Source of the DNA: Euryarchaeota archaeon UBA36
Lineage (GTDB): Archaea; Thermoplasmatota; Poseidoniia; Poseidoniales; Thalassarchaeaceae
NCBI GenBank assembly: GCA_002496485.1
Contig: DAJW01000049.1
Location: 1-9,565 of the forward strand
Reading direction: 5' to 3'
Length of the DNA stretch: 9,565 nt
In this document: piece by piece, positions 5,712-9,565 of the stretch
Layout: every line of letters starts with the position of its first letter
How positions within the stretch are numbered: position 1 is the stretch's first letter
Notes under the pieces: model-generated
What the model saw: only the letters and a program-made list of their open reading frames with translations
Told to the model about the DNA's origin: nothing
Database searches by the model: none
Position numbers and translations under genes: made by a program

Positions 5712-5720
5712 TCACTTCCT
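5712..5720 (-). promoter_or_regulatory. Shine-Dalgarno sequence before the flavoprotein gene
   Basis: AGGAAGTGA on the minus strand differs by one base from the archaeal consensus AGGAGGTGA and contains the stop codon of the DUF4442 gene. Its GGAAG core ends 7 bases before the ATT proposed as start, a normal spacing. It therefore supports initiation at about 5707. Confidence 0.55.
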
Positions 5721-6224
5721 TTCCAATGCTAAAAAGTTCCATTTGAATAGCCATTTTGAAACCACTTCCCCGGAAGAATCTTTTCCTGTTGAAATTAAAA
5801 TACAGTTTACAGGTTTTTTTGTATTTATTGATTCTTCAACAGCAATATATGCTTCCGATAAATTTGAGCATTGGAATATTATTTTTCCCTTTGCTCTTTT
5901 AATAAAATCTGACTCTAGGCCGACTACATACATTCTCAATCTTTGTGAAATTGATTTGGATATTGCAAAGGGAAATGCTCCTGTGCTCATTTCTGCTGCC
6001 ATTCCTTGTACAGCCCAATACATTGATTGAAAAGGATTCTGAGTTCTCCATCCACCAGGAAGTGATGTAGTACAAGAGTCCATACTAAATTCTTGTATCC
6101 TAAGTCCTACAAAAGCAGATGAAGGCATTTTCAAAGTTGTAAATATTCTAAATCTCAATGGTTTTGATAGTTTTTTGATCTCATTTTCTAATTTTACATT
6201 ATCTATAATCATGTTTTCATCCAT
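5712..6224 (-). CDS. DUF4442 hotdog-fold protein, probable acyl-CoA thioesterase-like
   Basis: The 170-residue product matches DUF4442, a hotdog-fold family related to PaaI/YiiD-type thioesterases. Visible features are the start of the fold with AFVGLRIQEFSMDSC (37-51), the family-typical WRTQNPFQSMYWAVQGMAAE (59-78) covering the central helix, and the closing strands around 113-165. In the family, the NPF-S-Y--A--AAE region lines the presumed active site; the exact reaction is not established. Its ATG overlaps the end of the hydrolase gene by 8 bp (ATGGATGA, stop TGA inside), and its stop lies inside the ribosome binding site of the next gene, so it is translationally coupled on both sides. 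Only a weak purine tract (GAAAGAAGAAA) precedes the ATG; M5 at 6212 is an alternative start. Cleaving or guarding acyl-CoAs in the beta-oxidation operon is the likely role. Confidence 0.82.
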   Translation of the reverse strand: MDENMIIDNVKLENEIKKLSKPLRFRIFTTLKMPSSAFVGLRIQEFSMDSCTTSLPGGWRTQNPFQSMYWAVQGMAAEMSTGAFPFAISKSISQRLRMYVVGLESDFIKRAKGKIIFQCSNLSEAYIAVEESINTKKPVNCILISTGKDSSGEVVSKWLFKWNFLALERK

Positions 6225-7260
6225 TGATTTCTTCTTTCAACCAATCTTCAACAATTTTTTGTCTCTCCGGTTTATCTATTGCTGAAGTATGAGGTATATC
6301 TACTAGGTATATGTCGGAATGTTCTGAAAGATGTTCCTTGATTAGAGAAAAATGTTCTGAGCCGAGGACTTCATCATTTTTGGATTGTACCACTAATGTG
6401 GGTAGATTGGGAATTCCCCAGAAAGGCAGTTCTGCATTCGCATAACGCACATTTAAATCTGGATGGATTCTTTCATATTCTCTCCTTAAAATATGTCTTA
6501 TCCATGGCATAGCAAGCTCCATTCTACCAGGTAAATGTTTTTCGATTATTTTTGGAAAGGATGTAGCAGGAGATTCCAATATGGTTCCCTTTAGTGATTC
6601 TTCCCACCAGCCGGATGGATGTGAAGAAAGTCTGATTGTTAAGAAGCCACCCATTGAATGTCCATAAATCCAAAACTTTTCAGGGATAAATCCGAGTTCT
6701 TTGGGGACTTCTTCCAGTAATCCTTCTATATCTGCTAGTACCTTTAAGATAGTCCAATCTACTCTTCCCTTCTGCTCTCCAAAACCCCTCTGGTCTAGGC
6801 TTACAACATTAAATCCTAAATCATGTAAATGTAGGCATCTTGATTCTCCTCTTCCCAAACTAGAACGGTACCCATGAAGATATAGTATCAAATCGTTACT
6901 ACCAACTTCTGATTCTATTATCTGCGCTTTCATTTTTTCATTTCCCCATCCGGAAAATGTAAAAGGCCTCCACCTAGGATCTGCTATTTTCTCCGTATCC
7001 AGCGATCTTGTTACGAAAACTGATAGATATATTTTCCAATAAAAAAATAGCCATGCTGCAAAAGGTATAGTAATTCCGAGTAATAACCAAGGTGCAAAGG
7101 TCCCTCTCCATGATGGAAATAAAATCAGTGCAATTATTTCCCCTGGAATTAATATCATTAATACTCCAGGGATTGTAGGTGCCCAGTTTACTGGAGTGGT
7201 TTCGTATGCTGCAGATTTTCCACGATGAGAGTTTTTTGGAATTAGTTTTGAAACAGTCAA
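6217..7260 (-). CDS. Membrane-anchored alpha/beta hydrolase, TTG start
   Basis: The 347-residue product has two N-terminal hydrophobic segments (about 31-50 and 55-83) and then an alpha/beta hydrolase domain. The oxyanion-hole HGYRSS is at 129-134, DQRGFGEQKGR at 156-166, the nucleophile elbow GHSMGG at 200-205 (Ser202), a candidate acid Asp296 in SKNDEV and the catalytic His324 in IPHTSA, so the triad is complete. It resembles serine-hydrolase and lysophospholipase/BAAT-like families; the substrate is probably a membrane lipid or ester, by inference from the anchor and the neighbours. The start codon is TTG at 7260-7258, in a TTGA overlap with the acyl-CoA dehydrogenase stop, and is supported by a strong ribosome binding site GGAGGAGAT at 7264-7272, seven bases away from its core. 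The next in-frame ATG, at residue 35, would cut into the first membrane segment. Confidence 0.83.
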   Translation of the reverse strand: MTVSKLIPKNSHRGKSAAYETTPVNWAPTIPGVLMILIPGEIIALILFPSWRGTFAPWLLLGITIPFAAWLFFYWKIYLSVFVTRSLDTEKIADPRWRPFTFSGWGNEKMKAQIIESEVGSNDLILYLHGYRSSLGRGESRCLHLHDLGFNVVSLDQRGFGEQKGRVDWTILKVLADIEGLLEEVPKELGFIPEKFWIYGHSMGGFLTIRLSSHPSGWWEESLKGTILESPATSFPKIIEKHLPGRMELAMPWIRHILRREYERIHPDLNVRYANAELPFWGIPNLPTLVVQSKNDEVLGSEHFSLIKEHLSEHSDIYLVDIPHTSAIDKPERQKIVEDWLKEEING

Positions 7261-9062
7261 AACATCTCCTCCGGGTAATTCATCATTGATTTGTGGCCGG
7301 ATTGGATTTTAGCTCCTAAAGCTAAGGTTTCTGGAAATATTCTATCGAAGAAGAATCTGGAGCTTGCAATTTTAGCATCATAAAAAGGAATTCCACTTTT
7401 CTGTAAAGAAATTTTAGAGATTTTCGCCCACATGTATGCTAACAGTACATTTCCAAAATACCTACAGTAATCGGTTGCCCCTGCTGCTAAGAAATGTGGA
7501 TTAGCTTGGCCTTGTGAAATCATTAAGAGAGTTAATTGCTGAAGTCCCTTGACTCCTTGATACAATGGTCTGTTAAATTCTTCCATCTCAGAAATTTCTC
7601 TATTTTCTTCTATGAATTCGGTTAGTGGCCATAAAAGATATCGTAAATTTTTTCCCATATTTTGAGTTATTTTTCTACCTGCCAAATCTAATGCCTGGAT
7701 TCCATTGGTTCCTTCCCAAATCTTGGAAATTCTGACATCTCTGTAGAATTGTTCGACTCCGTATTCTGTACAATATCCTGCACCACCCATAACTTGGATG
7801 CAGGTACTAACTGTTTCACATCCTAAATCTGTAAAATGTGCCTTTACAATTGGAGTGAATAAATCAAGCAGTGCTTGAGCCTTTTCTGATTCTTTTTTAT
7901 TTTCACTCTTAACCTGATCTAGTAATATTCCCGTCCATGCAGCTAGTGCTCGACACCCTTCAGTATTCACTTTTGCTTCTAGTAGCATTCTTCTGACATC
8001 GGGATGTACCAGTATATTATCTGCTCTATGATTAGGATCTTTGATACCATTCAAATCCCTTCCTTGTCTTCTATCTTTAGCCCATGAAAGGGCGTTCTGA
8101 TAGGCTATTTCTGCCAATCCGATTCCCATCATTCCAGTAGCTACTCTTTCACGATTCATCATTTTAAACATGAGTGGCATACCATCATGTAATTCTCCAA
8201 CTCTCCAACCAATACTATCTTCGAAGTTAATAACACAAGTAGGGGATGCATGTAAACCCATTTTTTCCTCACTACCAGAACAGGAGATACCATTAACTTC
8301 CTTTCCAAGATTACTAGATATTCCTTCAAGTGATCCAGATTTCCAATCTGAAGGTAGATACTTCGGTACTAGAAAAAGAGAGATACCTTTTGTTCCTTCT
8401 GGGGCATTGGGGGTCTTTGCAAGAACTAAATGGATTATATTTTCGGTAATATCGTGTTCTCCATATGTGATAAAAATTTTAGTTCCTGAAATGGCATATG
8501 AGCCGTCTTCTCTAGGTATCGCATTTGTAGAAATTATACCTAAATCGGTACCTGCATGTGGTTCTGTGAGGCACATTGTTCCAGACCAAGAGCCCTTCCC
8601 TAATTCTGAAGCAAAGTAATCAACTAAATGTTGATCTCCATGCTCAGTTAATACCTCATAGACACCTGTTGAAAGCGCGGGTAGGACACTCAGTGCCATA
8701 TTTGTCGCGGTTCCAAATTCTGCCCATGTTACTGATTCGAAGAAAATTGGGACGCCCATACCACCGTGTTCTTCCTTACAAGAAGTAGATAGCCAACCAC
8801 TTTGAGCAGCTTTATGATATGCATCTTTGAATTCTTTTGGTGATTTAACTGAACCGTCTTCATAACTAATTCCCAATTTATCTCCAAGTTGGTTTATTGG
8901 TAACCATACATTTGTGGTGTGATCAGCCCAACCTTCCATTAACATTGTTAAGAAATCTGAATCCATTTCTTCATATCCTAGTTTTTGAATAATTGGAATT
9001 ACATCAAAAACCTCATTGAATAGAAATTCGTAATCTTTTACGGGTGCATTGTATATTACCAT
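7257..9062 (-). CDS. Acyl-CoA dehydrogenase, DmdC/FadE-like
   Basis: The 601-residue FAD enzyme belongs to the long acyl-CoA dehydrogenase subfamily that includes DmdC (3-methylmercaptopropionyl-CoA dehydrogenase) and FadE5-like enzymes, which introduce the alpha-beta double bond into acyl-CoA. It has the short N-terminal lead typical of this subfamily (MVIYNAPVKDYEFLFNEV), the flavin motif MCLTEPHAGTDLG (163-175), SGTKIFIT (192-199) and GEHDITENI (201-209), the conserved MGGAGYC (425-431) and IWEGTNGIQ (448-456), in which Glu450 is the likely catalytic base, and an extended C-terminal helical part of about 130 residues. The ATG is set by the ribosome binding site TAGGAGA (9070-9076) with a 7-base spacer; it overlaps the upstream gene's stop. 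DmdC-type activity on DMSP products versus ordinary fatty acyl-CoA cannot be told apart from this sequence. Confidence 0.93.
   Translation of the reverse strand: MVIYNAPVKDYEFLFNEVFDVIPIIQKLGYEEMDSDFLTMLMEGWADHTTNVWLPINQLGDKLGISYEDGSVKSPKEFKDAYHKAAQSGWLSTSCKEEHGGMGVPIFFESVTWAEFGTATNMALSVLPALSTGVYEVLTEHGDQHLVDYFASELGKGSWSGTMCLTEPHAGTDLGIISTNAIPREDGSYAISGTKIFITYGEHDITENIIHLVLAKTPNAPEGTKGISLFLVPKYLPSDWKSGSLEGISSNLGKEVNGISCSGSEEKMGLHASPTCVINFEDSIGWRVGELHDGMPLMFKMMNRERVATGMMGIGLAEIAYQNALSWAKDRRQGRDLNGIKDPNHRADNILVHPDVRRMLLEAKVNTEGCRALAAWTGILLDQVKSENKKESEKAQALLDLFTPIVKAHFTDLGCETVSTCIQVMGGAGYCTEYGVEQFYRDVRISKIWEGTNGIQALDLAGRKITQNMGKNLRYLLWPLTEFIEENREISEMEEFNRPLYQGVKGLQQLTLLMISQGQANPHFLAAGATDYCRYFGNVLLAYMWAKISKISLQKSGIPFYDAKIASSRFFFDRIFPETLALGAKIQSGHKSMMNYPEEMF
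7264..7272 (-). promoter_or_regulatory. Strong Shine-Dalgarno sequence deciding the TTG start of the hydrolase
   Basis: GGAGGAGAT lies inside the last codons of the acyl-CoA dehydrogenase gene (encoding Glu-Glu) and its GGAGG core is seven bases from the TTG at 7260. It is the strongest such site in the window and compensates for a weak start codon. Confidence 0.7.
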
Positions 9063-9069
9063 ATTCTTT

Positions 9070-9076
9070 TCTCCTA
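9070..9076 (-). promoter_or_regulatory. Shine-Dalgarno sequence for the acyl-CoA dehydrogenase
   Basis: TAGGAGA on the minus strand contains the stop codon (TAG) of the upstream fad gene and is followed by a 7-base spacer and the ATG at 9062. Stop and ribosome binding site overlap, so re-initiation by the same ribosome is likely. Confidence 0.7.
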
Positions 9077-9565
9077 ATTTCTTAATGGTTTTCCTGTCTT
9101 CAACATGTTTTCCATTCTATCTAGTGATTTTTCATTCCTACCTAATCTACCTATTGCCTCGCGTTCTAAGAGTAGAATTTCATCCTCACTCACTGTTTGT
9201 AAAATATCGTTATCTCCGCCAGATAGTACCCAAGATAGTTCCTTTGTTACAACTTCATCGTGGGGAGTAGCCTTGCCTGCTAGAATCAAGTCTTTTACTG
9301 CGAGTTCTAGAGCAACTCTACCGGAAGGCCCGGGTAGATTATATTCTCTGGATTCGGGGGGCTTATATCCTTCTGAAAGCTCTAATGCCTTCTGCTTGGC
9401 TTCGTAGAGAAGATGATTTCTATTCATGACTATTTTATCTTGAGGGGATAAGAATGCCATCGAACGTGCCTGTTCTGCTGATTTTGAGACTTGGGCCGTA
9501 CCAATGTATTCAAATGCCTTCATGACAGGGGGCATGGGGCCTTCTTCTACAATTTTATAGTCTCT
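9074..9565 (-). CDS. C-terminal part of FadN/FadJ-type 3-hydroxyacyl-CoA dehydrogenase/enoyl-CoA hydratase
   Basis: The last 163 residues of a larger enzyme are visible; the frame stays open to the window edge (RDYKIVEEGP precedes the first visible Met), so the gene is cut by the window and not truncated in nature. The sequence matches the C-terminal end of bifunctional 3-hydroxyacyl-CoA dehydrogenase/enoyl-CoA hydratases of the FadN type, proteins of roughly 700-800 residues: KSAEQARSMAFLSPQDKIVMNR, in two parts, then LPGPSGRVALELAVKD, AGKATPHDEVV, a TVSEDEILLLEREA block and the final MLKTGKPLRN. The enzyme hydrates enoyl-CoA and oxidises 3-hydroxyacyl-CoA with NAD. It is the most upstream gene seen of the minus-strand beta-oxidation operon and directly precedes the acyl-CoA dehydrogenase gene. 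The catalytic residues lie outside the window. Confidence 0.88.
   Translation of the reverse strand, partial: RDYKIVEEGPMPPVMKAFEYIGTAQVSKSAEQARSMAFLSPQDKIVMNRNHLLYEAKQKALELSEGYKPPESREYNLPGPSGRVALELAVKDLILAGKATPHDEVVTKELSWVLSGGDNDILQTVSEDEILLLEREAIGRLGRNEKSLDRMENMLKTGKPLRN

Noticed and set aside
5743..6030. Plus-strand open frame inside the DUF4442 gene
   Set aside because: Antisense to a well-supported gene and without protein-like features.
8170..8788. Two plus-strand open frames antisense to the acyl-CoA dehydrogenase
   Set aside because: The sense strand encodes conserved catalytic motifs over the same DNA; these are shadows.
9049..9407. Plus-strand open frames opposite the fad gene end
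   Set aside because: Shadows of the conserved FadN-type C terminus; no start signals.

Overview
The window looks like chromosomal DNA of an uncultured archaeon, most likely a low-GC marine euryarchaeon of the Poseidoniia (Marine Group II/III) type. The grounds are an AT-rich background, several genes with a TATA-like box about 26 bp before the start codon and no ribosome binding site (leaderless pattern), a histone-fold protein, an Ap4A-hydrolase-like Nudix protein, an archaeal-style DHH/DHHA1 phosphoesterase and a bacterial-type beta-oxidation gene set. The lineage is inferred from gene content and style and was not tested by a phylogeny. No mobile element, tRNA, rRNA or CRISPR array was seen.

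Left part (1-3147): rlmH, an rRNA methyltransferase gene on the minus strand, diverges from a two-gene plus-strand unit of unknown function (a small Lys/Trp-rich protein and a membrane protein, 3 bp apart). A PduO-type cobalamin adenosyltransferase follows, then a short gene encoding two histone folds in tandem. A nearly identical 18-19 bp element (GTCTTTTTCGCC(C)TAATAT) sits in the gap after the membrane-protein gene and in the gap after the adenosyltransferase gene. A hairpin closes the histone gene where it converges with the minus-strand Nudix hydrolase gene.

Middle part (3148-4255): the Nudix gene diverges from a plus-strand DHH/DHHA1 phosphoesterase gene. The 3' end of the DHH gene overlaps, tail to tail, the last gene of a long minus-strand array.

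Right part (4213-9565): a compact minus-strand operon, read from right to left, carries the C-terminal end of a FadN/FadJ-type 3-hydroxyacyl-CoA dehydrogenase/enoyl-CoA hydratase (cut by the window edge), a DmdC/FadE-type acyl-CoA dehydrogenase, a membrane-anchored alpha/beta hydrolase, a DUF4442 hotdog-fold protein, a nitronate monooxygenase/FabK-like flavoprotein, and a small four-helix membrane protein resembling DUF4079/cytochrome b561-like families. Genes overlap or nearly touch, and three starts have clear Shine-Dalgarno (SD) sequences. Together they suggest oxidation of fatty or other acyl-CoAs with accessory thioesterase, hydrolase and flavin steps.

The two most interesting points are the tandem histone-fold protein (two gap-free 54-residue repeats, about 61% identical) and the flavoprotein gene. 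The reading frame of the latter clearly extends upstream of its first ATG but has no ATG, GTG or TTG start, so it needs an ATT start, slippage on an A6 tract, or a one-base sequence error.
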